Positions 33,796 through 42,056 of a DNA stretch of 64,000 nt are shown in pieces. The translations under genes and the position numbers were made by a program. This stretch comes from Chitinibacter sp046530675 (GTDB lineage Bacteria > Pseudomonadota > Gammaproteobacteria > Burkholderiales > Chitinibacteraceae). The notes beneath the pieces were generated by a model that saw only the letters and a list, made by a program, of their open reading frames with translations, had not been told where the DNA came from and searched no databases. The number at the start of each line of letters is the position of its first letter. Positions within the stretch are counted from its first letter, which is position 1. The stretch spans positions 2,976,001-3,040,000 of the forward strand of contig NZ_CP172558.1 in NCBI RefSeq assembly GCF_046530675.1, given 5' to 3'.

Positions 33796-34818
33796 TTAAG
33801 GATTAAGCATTTGGGTAATGCGCTGTTGCCAGTTTTGTTTCGCCTGCGCACTCAGCCAGCTCGCTTCAAAACTGTTACGAACCAGTTGGACAATCTCGTT
33901 TTGCGTCAAGTTCAGTGCGGCACGACAGGCGAGCAGATTGGTGTTCAGATATCCCCCAAAGTACGCCGGATCGTCCGAATTGACCATTGCACAAAGACCA
34001 GCGGCCAGGAGCTCACGCAAATTGTGCTGTGCCAGATCATTCACCACGCACAGCTTGAGATTCGACAACGGGCAAACGGTCAGTGGTATACGCTCAGCCG
34101 CCAAACGCTGAACCAGAATCGGGTCTTCGGTGCAACGGACGCCGTGATCGATGCGGCGCGATTTGAGTAGGTCAAGCGCTTCCCAGATATAGCTGGCCGG
34201 GCCTTCTTCACCGGCGTGTGCGACAGCAGGCAAACCCAGCTCGGCGCAACGCGCAAACAGCCGCGCAAATTTGCTCGGCGGATGGCCCAGTTCGCTCGAA
34301 TCCAGACCCACGCCGTCGATTTGAGCGAGATAAGGCTGTGCTTGCTCAAGCGTCGCAAAGCCATCTGCTTCGGATAAATGACGCAGGAAACACATGATCA
34401 GTTTGGACGTGATTCCTAACTGAGCCTCACCGTCGGCCAAGGCGCGGCGAATACCGGCGAGCGGCACAGCAAAATCAATGCCGCGTGCGGTATGCGTTTG
34501 CGGATCGAAAAAAATTTCGGTGTGAACGATATTGTCAGCGTGGGCTTTTTCGAGGTAAGCCCAGGTCAAATCGTAAAAATCCTGCTCGGTGAGCAGCACC
34601 GATGCCCCGGCGTAATAGAGATCAAGAAAGGATTGCAAGCTATCAAACTGATACGCAGCCCGCACCGCCGCCACGTCGGCATACGGCAGACTCACACCAT
34701 TGCGCTGCGCCAGCGCGAACATCATCTCCGGCTCGAGCGAGCCTTCGATATGCAAATGCAGCTCTGCTTTGGGCAGGCGGGTAATCAGCGTATCGAGCGG
34801 GTGTTGGGTCACAATCAT
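33796..34818 (-). CDS. add: adenosine/adenine deaminase
   Basis: 340-residue amidohydrolase-fold deaminase. Zinc and catalytic residues are seen in AELHLHIEGS, VAHAGEEGP, the HG in RIDHGVRC and NSDDPAYFGG. The segments QFDSLQSFLDLYYAG and EIFFDPQTHTARG are typical of the subgroup that includes the Pseudomonas adenine deaminase PA0148, so adenine may be the true substrate even though annotation pipelines usually name it adenosine deaminase. Confidence 0.88.
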   Translation of the reverse strand: MIVTQHPLDTLITRLPKAELHLHIEGSLEPEMMFALAQRNGVSLPYADVAAVRAAYQFDSLQSFLDLYYAGASVLLTEQDFYDLTWAYLEKAHADNIVHTEIFFDPQTHTARGIDFAVPLAGIRRALADGEAQLGITSKLIMCFLRHLSEADGFATLEQAQPYLAQIDGVGLDSSELGHPPSKFARLFARCAELGLPAVAHAGEEGPASYIWEALDLLKSRRIDHGVRCTEDPILVQRLAAERIPLTVCPLSNLKLCVVNDLAQHNLRELLAAGLCAMVNSDDPAYFGGYLNTNLLACRAALNLTQNEIVQLVRNSFEASWLSAQAKQNWQQRITQMLNP

Positions 34819-34971
34819 TCCTTAAAAGTTTAAGCAAAAACACGCTGGCCGCGTTGTTCGACCTTGCTGTACGCCAGTACTAGCTTCGGCCTCACGCCCT
34901 GCCAGCGTGCTTTTGCATTCTGTATTCAATCGGGATCACCGATATTTAAAACGACTCCAAGAACTAATCCT

Positions 34972-35132
34972 GTTCACTTAAGGAATTTGACTTTCGCCTC
35001 CCCCTTTGTAAAAGGGGGATTGAGGGGGATTTGACAATATTTCAAGCGGCAAAGACGCCCAAACGTTGCTAAATCCCCCCTAGCCCCCCTTCGTCGAAGG
35101 GGGGAACTTACAGCGTATCAATTTAAGTGAAC
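34972..35132. mobile_element. 161-bp MITE-like element
   Basis: Terminal inverted repeats GTTCACTTAA (34972-34981) and TTAAGTGAAC (35123-35132) enclose an imperfect palindrome rich in CCCCCT and AGGGGG runs. The sequence CTCCAAGAA occurs on both sides, 12-15 bp outside the ends. It interrupts a degenerate copy of the 187-bp unit. It has no coding capacity; a transposase would have to act in trans. Confidence 0.65.
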
Positions 35133-35184
35133 GGCCTTACCTCCAAGAAGCATCTTAAATATCAGTACCGCACAGCGGCGCCTA

Positions 35185-35232
35185 GGGTATATCAATACAG
35201 AACAACATCTACCTAATCTACAGCCATATACC
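35185..35232 (+). repeat. 48-bp palindrome-ended element, copy 7
   Basis: Begins GGGTATATCAATAC and ends GCCATATACC. With the next base the ends read GGGTATAT and ATATACCC, a perfect 8-bp inverted repeat. Confidence 0.8.
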
Positions 35233-35371
35233 CATTGACCTGCAGGATGACGGGTTACGGCCTTGATACCTTGCCAGCGCGGTTTTGCACTATGTATTCA
35301 ATCGGGATCACCAATATTTAAAACCACTCAAATGAATCACTTTAAATATCAGTGCCGCATAGCGGCACCGA

Positions 35372-35419
35372 GGGTATATCAATACAGAGCAACATCTACC
35401 TAATCTACAGCCATATACC
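35372..35419 (+). repeat. 48-bp palindrome-ended element, copy 8
   Basis: Differs from copy 7 at a single base; part of the second 187-bp unit. Confidence 0.8.
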
Positions 35420-35558
35420 CATTGACCTGCAGGATGGCGGGTTACGGCCTTGATACCTTGCCAGCGCGGTTTTGCACTATGTATTCAATCGGGATCACCA
35501 ATATTTAAAACCACTCAAATGAATCACTTTAAATATCAGTGCCGCATAGCGGCACCGA

Positions 35559-35606
35559 GGGTATATCAATACAAATCAATTTCAATAAAGCCTACAAGCA
35601 TATACC
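35559..35606 (+). repeat. 48-bp palindrome-ended element, copy 9
   Basis: Shares the first 16 bases with copies 7 and 8 but has a different interior, and ends AGCATATACC. The switch inside the element marks where the tandem array stops. Confidence 0.8.
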
Positions 35607-35916
35607 CACCAGCAACAGAACTACTCGGATTGGGCTAAGGCTTAAATCCCCTGTCGCCCATCGCCGAGCGAGTGGAGCGAGACAAATAGCCGTACCGTTT
35701 GGCTCGCGACCGACCGAGGCGTGGCGTGGCGTAGCTTGGCAACTTGTTGCCTTAGAGTAGACCGTGGCCTAAGGCTAGTGGCCCGGAGGGCCGCAGGCGG
35801 CAACTCCAATCAAGAGATATGCTTCAAATTCAATGAGCCAACACTCTTCCATCTCGCGATACTTAAAATAACTGCCGCAATTATTTTAAATATCGCCACC
35901 GTACAACGGCAGCGAT

Positions 35917-35964
35917 GGGTATATCTCTAAACAACGATCACTAGAATAAGTTCAAGCAGATACC
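35917..35964 (+). repeat. 48-bp palindrome-ended element, copy 10
   Basis: Begins GGGTATATCTC and ends AAGCAGATACC. Its last 14 bases form one arm of the hairpin behind nrdA. Confidence 0.75.
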
Positions 35965-35984
35965 CAACTAGGTATCTGCTTGAA
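35951..35984 (-). terminator. hairpin downstream of nrdA, built on a 48-bp element
   Basis: TTCAAGCAGATACC (35951-35964) pairs perfectly with GGTATCTGCTTGAA (35971-35984), a 14-bp stem with a 6-base loop, 8 bp beyond the nrdA stop. The T-rich tail is weak. One arm is the 3' end of a dispersed element, so the repeat has been taken into an RNA structure. Confidence 0.65.
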
Positions 35985-35992
35985 TCTAATGA

Positions 35993-38884
35993 TTACTGGC
36001 ACGCCTCGCAATCTGGATTATCAATCGAGCAGAATTTCGCATCGGTCGCTGGCGTGTTATCCACTGCTGCTGCCGCAATCGCTGCTTGCGCCGCAGCCGC
36101 CGCGTTGTAACCGCCATCAACCGGAACGGCATTCAGTTCGCCGCCACGACCCGTCGATTTCTCGGCGGCTGTGGCTGCCAGAGTACGCAGGTAATAAGTC
36201 GTTTTCAGACCGCGCAACCAGGCGTGCTTGTACAGCTCGTCCAGTTTCTTGCCCGATGCACCGGCCATATAGATATTGAGCGACTGCGCTTGATCGATCC
36301 ATTTCTGACGACGGCTTGCCGCTTCAACCAGCCATTTCGGATCCATTTCGAATGCAGTGGCATACAGCGCTTTGAGGTCTTCCGGAATGCGGTCGATGCG
36401 CTGTACCGAACCATCGAAGTATTTCAGATCGGACACCATCACTTCGTCCCACAGACCGCGCGCTTTCAGATCACGAACCAGATGTTCGTTGATGACGGTA
36501 AACTCGCCAGACAGATTCGATTTGACGAACAGATTCTGGTAAGTCGGCTCGATACACGCGTCAACGCCGATGATGTTGGAAATCGTCGCCGTTGGCGCGA
36601 TTGCCAGACAATTCGAGTTGCGCATGCCGTAGGCGGCAATGCGGTCGCGCAGCATCGTCCAGTCCAGACGCGAGCTGCGATCCACTTCAAGGTAGCCGCC
36701 GCGTTCTTCTTCCAAGAGGCGCAGCGAGTCTTGCGGCAGAATACCGCGATCCCACAAGCTGCCTTTGTAGCTGGCGTAAATGCCGCGCTCTTGCGCCAGC
36801 TCGGTCGAAGCCCAGTAAGCGTGATACGCCACGGTTTCCATCGACACATCGGCAAACTCAACCGCAGCATCCGATGCATACGGAATACGCAGCGCGTGCA
36901 GACAGTCCTGGAAGCCCATGATGCCCATACCAACCGGACGGTGTTTCAGATTCGACGTACGTGCTTTGCGAACCGGATAAAAGTTGATGTCGATGACGTT
37001 ATCGAGCATGCGCATCGCGACTTTCACGGTGCGCGACAGTTTCTCGGCATCGAGCTCACCGTTTTTCAGGTGGTTGTACAGATTGATCGAGCCCAGATTA
37101 CATACGGCGATTTCTTCATCGTTGGTATTGAGCGTGATCTCGGTACACAGGTTCGACGAGTGAACGACGCCAACGTGCTGCTGCGGGCTACGGATATTGC
37201 ATGGGTCTTTGAACGTGATCCATGGGTGACCCGTTTCAAACAGCATCGTCAGCATCTTGCGCCACAGGCTCAATGCCGGAATCGTTTTGGCCACGCGCAT
37301 TTCGCCGCGTGCAGCTTTGGCTTCGTAGTTGGTATAGGCGATTTCGAAAGCTTTACCGACTTTATCGTGCAGATCAGGCACTTCGGACGGGCTGAACAGT
37401 GTCCAGTTCGCGCCTTCCATGACACGTTTCATAAACAAGTCAGGAATCCAGTTGGCCGAATTCATGTCGTGCGTGCGGCGACGGTCATCACCGGTGTTTT
37501 TGCGCAACTCGAGGAATTCTTCGATGTCGGCGTGCCAAGTTTCCAGATAAGCGCAGACCGCACCTTTACGTTTACCGCCCTGATTCACGGCTACGGCGGT
37601 GTCGTTGACGACTTTCAGGAATGGCACGACACCTTGCGATTTGCCATTAGTGCCTTTGATATGGCTGCCCATCGCGCGCACTGAAGTCCAGTCATTGCCC
37701 AGACCACCGGCGAACTTAGACAAAAGCGCGTTTTCTTTGAGTGCTTCAAAAATGCCATCCAGATCATCCGGCACGGTAGTCAGGTAGCAGCTCGACATCT
37801 GGCTGTGACGCGTACCTGAATTGAACAGCGTTGGCGTCGATGACATAAAGTCAAAGCTCGACAGCACGTTGTAAAACTCAATCGCCCGCTCTTCACGGTG
37901 GATTTCATTGAGTGCCAGACCCATTGCGACGCGCATGAAAAACACTTGCGGCAATTCGATGCGACGCTCGTCGATGTGCAGGAAATAACGGTCATACAAA
38001 GTTTGCAGGCCGAGGTAGCCGAATTGGTAGTCGCGGTTGTGATCAAGCGCGGCGGCCAATTTTTCCAGATCGAACTGACCCAGTTTTTCATCGAGCAATT
38101 CGGCTTCGATGCCTTTTTTGATGTAGCGCGGGAAATAGCTGGCGTAAGTGCTCGCCATGTCTTCGTGGCTGGTTTCTTCACCGAGCACTTCGCGACGGAT
38201 TGAATTGAGCAACAGACGCGCAGTCACCAGACCATAGGCCGGATCGGTTTCAAGATAAGTCCGCGCAGCCAGAATCGCCGATTTGCGAACTTCTTCGGCC
38301 GGAACACCGTCGTACAGATTTTTCAGCGTTTCAGCCAGAATCAGATTCTGGTCGGTGTATTGCTCCAGACCTGAACAAGCCGAAGCGATCAGCGCTTTGA
38401 GTTTGCTCAAATCGAGCGGACGGCTGCTGCCATCTTCAAACAGCACATTGATGGCGTGCTGTTCCGGTTCACCTTCGTGACGCGCCGCATCACGTTCACG
38501 CTGACGCTCACTGCGATACAGGACATAGGCACGCGCCACGTCATGCTCGCCCGAACGCATCAGCGCCAGCTCGACCTGATCCTGAATGTCTTCAATATGA
38601 ATCGCACCACCTTCGGGTTTACGACGCATCAGCGCGTTGACCACCGCATCGGTCAGGTGGGATACCTGTTCGCGAACCGCAGCACTTGAGGCTGCATGGC
38701 TGCCTTGTACCGCAATAAATGCTTTGGTGACCGCTACCGAAATTTTTGATGGCTCAAACGGCACGACCGAACCATTACGACGAATGGTTTTATAGTTGGC
38801 ATAGTGGGCAACATCATGTGATGGCGTCTGGATCGGGGTGTTATCAGAGCGGCTAGCTGGGGTACTGTCGAGCGTGGCGTACAT
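35993..38884 (-). CDS. nrdA: ribonucleoside-diphosphate reductase class Ia, alpha subunit
   Basis: 963 residues. Two N-terminal ATP-cone domains are visible (about 31-125 and 146-235), as in the Pseudomonas aeruginosa enzyme, so dATP inhibition with a double-cone arrangement is expected. Catalytic segments include SSNLCTEITLN and NSNCLAIAPTATISNIIG, and the C-terminal redox pair is in NPDCEACQ. The interior alanine-rich stretch near residue 930 is a flexible tether. A NrdR-like box lies about 50 bp upstream. nrdB is separated from it by 2.8 kb. Confidence 0.95.
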   Translation of the reverse strand: MYATLDSTPASRSDNTPIQTPSHDVAHYANYKTIRRNGSVVPFEPSKISVAVTKAFIAVQGSHAASSAAVREQVSHLTDAVVNALMRRKPEGGAIHIEDIQDQVELALMRSGEHDVARAYVLYRSERQRERDAARHEGEPEQHAINVLFEDGSSRPLDLSKLKALIASACSGLEQYTDQNLILAETLKNLYDGVPAEEVRKSAILAARTYLETDPAYGLVTARLLLNSIRREVLGEETSHEDMASTYASYFPRYIKKGIEAELLDEKLGQFDLEKLAAALDHNRDYQFGYLGLQTLYDRYFLHIDERRIELPQVFFMRVAMGLALNEIHREERAIEFYNVLSSFDFMSSTPTLFNSGTRHSQMSSCYLTTVPDDLDGIFEALKENALLSKFAGGLGNDWTSVRAMGSHIKGTNGKSQGVVPFLKVVNDTAVAVNQGGKRKGAVCAYLETWHADIEEFLELRKNTGDDRRRTHDMNSANWIPDLFMKRVMEGANWTLFSPSEVPDLHDKVGKAFEIAYTNYEAKAARGEMRVAKTIPALSLWRKMLTMLFETGHPWITFKDPCNIRSPQQHVGVVHSSNLCTEITLNTNDEEIAVCNLGSINLYNHLKNGELDAEKLSRTVKVAMRMLDNVIDINFYPVRKARTSNLKHRPVGMGIMGFQDCLHALRIPYASDAAVEFADVSMETVAYHAYWASTELAQERGIYASYKGSLWDRGILPQDSLRLLEEERGGYLEVDRSSRLDWTMLRDRIAAYGMRNSNCLAIAPTATISNIIGVDACIEPTYQNLFVKSNLSGEFTVINEHLVRDLKARGLWDEVMVSDLKYFDGSVQRIDRIPEDLKALYATAFEMDPKWLVEAASRRQKWIDQAQSLNIYMAGASGKKLDELYKHAWLRGLKTTYYLRTLAATAAEKSTGRGGELNAVPVDGGYNAAAAAQAAIAAAAVDNTPATDAKFCSIDNPDCEACQ

Positions 38885-38935
38885 GCACAGGTCCTCAAGG
38901 CTTTGTGTATAAGTGTGTGTATAGTTTGTGAAGAA

Positions 38936-38951
38936 ACACTACATCTTGTGT
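38936..38951. promoter_or_regulatory. candidate NrdR box upstream of nrdA
   Basis: ACACTACATCTTGTGT agrees closely with the NrdR consensus (ACAC-W-ATATAT-W-GTGT). A weaker GTGTATAAGTGTGTGT lies at 38905-38920, 31 bp away centre to centre, the usual spacing of paired NrdR boxes. It would repress nrdA when dATP is plentiful. Confidence 0.6.
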
Positions 38952-39157
38952 CTCAATCAGCTTGTTGGCACAAATACTAGGGGAAAGAGGGGCTCTGGTG
39001 CAACAGGCAACAGCTGTGCTAGCAGATGGACGGAAGGCTGTTTTGAGCAAAGCCAAGCTTTGCCTGAATATTTACGCCAAGCGCCATTGATAATTTGATG
39101 ACAGTCAGTTGCAAGATTGCAACATTCGCTCCGCACGGTCAGGGCGTCCAGAAATGC
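38952..39157. other. intergenic region between nrdA promoter and slyD terminator
   Basis: About 200 bp with no open frame that has a credible start. I see nothing beyond the possible nrdA upstream promoter sequence. Confidence 0.4.
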
Positions 39158-39183
39158 AAAAAGGCGGAAAAATCCGCCTTTTT
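39158..39183. terminator. intrinsic terminator downstream of slyD
   Basis: AAAAAGGCGGA and TCCGCCTTTTT form an 11-bp stem with an AAAA loop. It has T-runs on both strands, so it can act in both directions; the gene it serves is slyD on the minus strand. Confidence 0.85.
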
Positions 39184-39213
39184 GTATACAGCGTGAGCCA
39201 GGCTCAAGCAGTC

Positions 39214-39693
39214 TTAGTGGTGATGACCGTGTTCGCCATGAACGTGGCCGTGCGCCAGCTCTTCAGCGCTCGCTTCGCGTACGCCAATTACTTTGGCTGC
39301 GAAACGGATATTCATGCCGGCAAATGGATGATTTCCATCAACAGTCACACGGTTTCCTTCCACTTCGGTCACGCGGAACAGGATAACTTCACCCGTTTCA
39401 GGATCATCCGCTTCGAACATCATGCCAACCGCAACTTCCGGTGGGAAGCTGTCTTTTTCTTCTTCACGAACCAACTCAGGGTCGAATTCGCCAAATGCAT
39501 CATCCGCTGACATCGTCACTTCGATGCTGTCACCCAGCACTTTGCCATGCAGCGCTTCTTCCACCAGCGGCAGAATATTGTCATAACCGCCGTGCAGATA
39601 AGCAATCGGTTCTTCGGTTTTGTCGATTTGATTGCCTTCAGCGTCGTACATTTCATAAGTCAGTGTAACAACGGAATTTTTGGCGATTTGCAT
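39214..39693 (-). CDS. slyD: FKBP-type peptidyl-prolyl isomerase SlyD
   Basis: 159 residues: FKBP core split by the insert-in-flap chaperone domain (about residues 70-130, DDAFGEFDPELVREEEKD), and a C-terminal metal-binding tail ending AHGHVHGEHGHHH. SlyD is a folding catalyst and a nickel donor for hydrogenase maturation. The His-rich tail is short compared with E. coli. It is the second gene after the Bcp-like gene, 5 bp downstream. Confidence 0.93.
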   Translation of the reverse strand: MQIAKNSVVTLTYEMYDAEGNQIDKTEEPIAYLHGGYDNILPLVEEALHGKVLGDSIEVTMSADDAFGEFDPELVREEEKDSFPPEVAVGMMFEADDPETGEVILFRVTEVEGNRVTVDGNHPFAGMNIRFAAKVIGVREASAEELAHGHVHGEHGHHH

Positions 39694-39698
39694 AGTGT

Positions 39699-40166
39699 TT
39701 ATCCTAGCTGTTTTACAAGGTTCAAAATTTCGGCCGCGTGGCCTTTGGGTGTGACGTGATAGAAAGCATGTCGGATGACGCCCGATTTATCAATCACGAA
39801 TGTCGAGCGCTCTATTCCGCATCTTACCATGCCCTGCGCCTCCCATTCGTGCACCGCATGATAAAGACGGCTGATTTCAACCTCGGTATCGGACAACAGA
39901 TCAAACGCCAAACCCTGTTCGTCAATAAAACTATCATGCGCCAGACAGTCATCCAGACTGACACCGAGGATAACCGTTTCACATTGCGCAAATGCGTCAA
40001 CCCGATCAGAAAATTCAACCGCCTCAACAATGCCTCCGGGCGTATGGTCTTTGTTAAAAAAGTACAACACGACGTTTTTCTTGCCCTGAAAGTCACTCAG
40101 CGTCACCATCTCCATCGCGGCATCGGGCAAAGAAAAGTCAGGGGCTAATTCGCCTACATTCAGCAT
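39699..40166 (-). CDS. Bcp/PrxQ-like thioredoxin-fold protein without catalytic cysteines
   Basis: 155 residues from ATG 40166 (GGAG upstream). Overall it is a clear AhpC/TSA-Bcp homologue: GELAPDFSLPDA, VVLYFFNKDHTPG, STFVIDKSGVIRHAFYHVTPKGHA. The peroxidatic cysteine position (TPGC in Bcp) reads TPGG with glycine at 45, and the resolving position 50 is valine, so thiol peroxidase activity by the known mechanism is not possible. The remaining cysteines (FAQCET, DDCLAH, VRCGIE) are elsewhere. Cotranscribed with slyD. Confidence 0.8.
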   Translation of the reverse strand: MLNVGELAPDFSLPDAAMEMVTLSDFQGKKNVVLYFFNKDHTPGGIVEAVEFSDRVDAFAQCETVILGVSLDDCLAHDSFIDEQGLAFDLLSDTEVEISRLYHAVHEWEAQGMVRCGIERSTFVIDKSGVIRHAFYHVTPKGHAAEILNLVKQLG

Positions 40167-40235
40167 GGCATCTCCAATCAGTCGGCTTCGGTGCGATAAT
40201 AGCGGCATCCTTTTTTATATATATAGCTGCAAGCC

Positions 40236-41381
40236 ATGCCTAAAACACCTTTCGACTCCGCACTGTTGGGCAATTTGACACCCGAGCAATTCTTGAGTGA
40301 ATACTGGCAGAAAAAACCATTGCTGATCCGGCAAGCCTGGACTCACTTCCCAGAGTTGATCGACTTGGCTCGGCTCGCCGAGTTTGCCCAGCGCGACGAT
40401 GTCGAATCGCGTTTGATCGAGCATCAAAATGGCCGCTGGAAGCTTGAACACGGTCCGTTTAGCCAGCAACGGCTTAATCGCCTGCCCGAAAGCGACTGGA
40501 CGATTCTGGTACAGAATGTGAACCATCTGGTTCCGCATATTGCCGACTACCTGTATCAATTCAATTTCCTGCCCTATACGCGACTGGACGATGTGATGAT
40601 TTCCTACGCGCCACCGGGCGGCACCGTCGGGCCGCACTACGATTCCTACGATGTATTTTTATTGCAAGTCGGCGGACAGAAGCGCTGGCAAATTTCCAGC
40701 GACGATGCCTCGGGTTTTATTGAAGATGCACCAATCCGTGTACTGAAAGATTTCAACCCAGAGCAGGAATGGATTCTGGAGCATGGAGACATGCTGTATC
40801 TGCCGCCCAAATATGCGCATTACGGCGTCGCCCTCACCCCCGGAATGACTTATTCGGTGGGTTTTAGAGCCCCAAAAACACAGGAAATGGCAACCAAGTT
40901 TCTGGAGTTTTTGCAGGATGAGATTTGCCTGAATGGCATGTATAGCGACCCCGATGCCAAGCCGACCAGCACGCCAGCCAGAATTGACGACGCCTTTGTC
41001 GCGCAAATCAGCCAGATGCTGCAACAGGTGAAATGGGACGACAATATTGTGCGCCAGTTTATCGGTCGTTATTTTTCCGAGCCCAAACCGCATGTATTTT
41101 TTGACCACGCCGCGCCGCTCGAATTTGACGGCTTTGCCGAGGCGCTCGGCGAATACGGCATCAGACTCGATCTGAAAAGCCAGATGATTTACTCGGACGA
41201 GGCCTTATTTATCAATGGCGAGCTCATCGAGTTCGATGATGCCAGCCCGGCCGATCTGACCGCCTTGCGCCAGTTGGCCGATGATCGTACCTTGCCTGCA
41301 GCGCAGTATTCCGACGAATTGATTGACCTACTGTATACCTATCACGAATATGGCTACCTCCACCCTGCCACCGAGCAATGA
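40236..41381 (+). CDS. roxA: 50S ribosomal protein L16 arginine hydroxylase RoxA (YcfD), cupin-like
   Basis: 381 residues of the JmjC-type ribosomal oxygenases. The Fe(II) ligands are visible: HYDSYD (HxD) and the distal histidine in DMLYLPPKYAHYGVAL. The N-terminal LTPEQFLSEYWQKKPLLIRQA is the family hallmark. It uses 2-oxoglutarate and oxygen to hydroxylate an arginine of L16. Divergent from the Bcp-like gene, and it overlaps the next gene. Confidence 0.92.
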   Translation: MPKTPFDSALLGNLTPEQFLSEYWQKKPLLIRQAWTHFPELIDLARLAEFAQRDDVESRLIEHQNGRWKLEHGPFSQQRLNRLPESDWTILVQNVNHLVPHIADYLYQFNFLPYTRLDDVMISYAPPGGTVGPHYDSYDVFLLQVGGQKRWQISSDDASGFIEDAPIRVLKDFNPEQEWILEHGDMLYLPPKYAHYGVALTPGMTYSVGFRAPKTQEMATKFLEFLQDEICLNGMYSDPDAKPTSTPARIDDAFVAQISQMLQQVKWDDNIVRQFIGRYFSEPKPHVFFDHAAPLEFDGFAEALGEYGIRLDLKSQMIYSDEALFINGELIEFDDASPADLTALRQLADDRTLPAAQYSDELIDLLYTYHEYGYLHPATEQ

Positions 41382-41856
41382 CGCCACCAGCAGCACTTTC
41401 GATACACTCCAAGGGTATCGCTCTGCAGTGATTGCTATCATTAGCCAAGCAAGGCATACCCTTCAGCTCTGCGAAAAAGATTTCGCCGAATGCGATCTGG
41501 GTAGCCGGGCTAATCAGCAGATTTTGTGGGATTTTTTCTCGCAAGCCTCACCGGGCCGCCTGCAACTGCTGGCCAGCAATACCGACTATCTGGCCGGGCA
41601 TTGCCCACGCTTTTTGCAATTACGCGACCGGTTTGCCCATTTAATTGAAATTCGTGTCATTCCCGAATATGTGCAATATGGGCAAAAAGGCTGGATGCTC
41701 GCCGATCAAAGCCATTATTTAATTCGTCATCATTACGACTGGTATCGGGGTGAATTGGCACAGGATGCAAAATATGCGGCGCTATTGCAACAGCAATTTG
41801 CAACACTCTGGGAACAGTCCGAACCGGCCAGCTCGCTGCAACGCTTTGATTTATAA
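41350..41856 (+). CDS. DUF7931-type protein of unknown function
   Basis: 168 residues from ATG 41350 (41323 is an alternative start); it overlaps roxA. The sequence resembles small cytosolic proteins with an N-terminal GYRSAVIAIISQARHTLQ and a C-terminal LADQSHYLIRHHYDWYRGELAQDA segment, a fold reminiscent of inactive phospholipase D-like domains. The function is not known. Bases 41413-41460, encoding GYRSAVIAIISQARHT, match the dispersed 48-bp element in length and ends. Confidence 0.65.
   Translation: MATSTLPPSNDATSSTFDTLQGYRSAVIAIISQARHTLQLCEKDFAECDLGSRANQQILWDFFSQASPGRLQLLASNTDYLAGHCPRFLQLRDRFAHLIEIRVIPEYVQYGQKGWMLADQSHYLIRHHYDWYRGELAQDAKYAALLQQQFATLWEQSEPASSLQRFDL
41413..41460 (+). repeat. 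candidate in-frame copy of the 48-bp element inside a gene
   Basis: Begins GGGTATCGC and ends GGCATACC, exactly 48 bp. It matches the intergenic copy at 21257-21304 at 31 of 48 positions by hand alignment, including the interior TGCAG and ATTG. It is read in a different frame from the ccmH copy. Protein conservation in this stretch could also explain part of the match. Confidence 0.5.
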
Positions 41857-42056
41857 GGACGTACACGACGTTACATGAAGTAGCAGTTTACCCTGCGTAA
41901 AACCCGCTTGTGCACTAGCAATTTACTGGGCAGCTGATTAGAATTCGCAGCGTTGGTTGTGAAACAAAAACACACCGAAGTGGATTTAGATAATTGGTCA
42001 TACGCCAGTTGTCATTTGTAAGTTAATTCAAACCTTAATATTTAAAGGATTTCAAA

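Larger units (their letters stand above)
35185..35606 (+). repeat. tandem 187-bp repeat, two full units and a partial third
   Basis: Units 35185-35371 and 35372-35558 differ at only two positions; the third begins at 35559 and keeps only the first part. Each unit starts with a 48-bp GGGTATAT element and ends with a GTGCCGC-ATA-GCGGCAC hairpin. The near identity points to a recent duplication. Confidence 0.9.
34819..35992. other. 1.17-kb repeat-rich non-coding region between add and nrdA
   Basis: No gene is supportable here. In order it holds a degenerate half of the 187-bp unit (about 34905-34957), a MITE-like element (34972-35132), two nearly identical 187-bp tandem units and a partial third (35185-35606), a composite block homologous to 30.09-30.15 kb (about 35715-35785), a last 48-bp element, and the nrdA terminator hairpin. 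Confidence 0.75.

Noticed and set aside
35185..35606. Regularly spaced GGGTATAT elements as a CRISPR array
   Set aside because: Spacing is 187 bp because the complete unit, including the interval, is duplicated; the intervals are not unique spacers and no cas gene is present.
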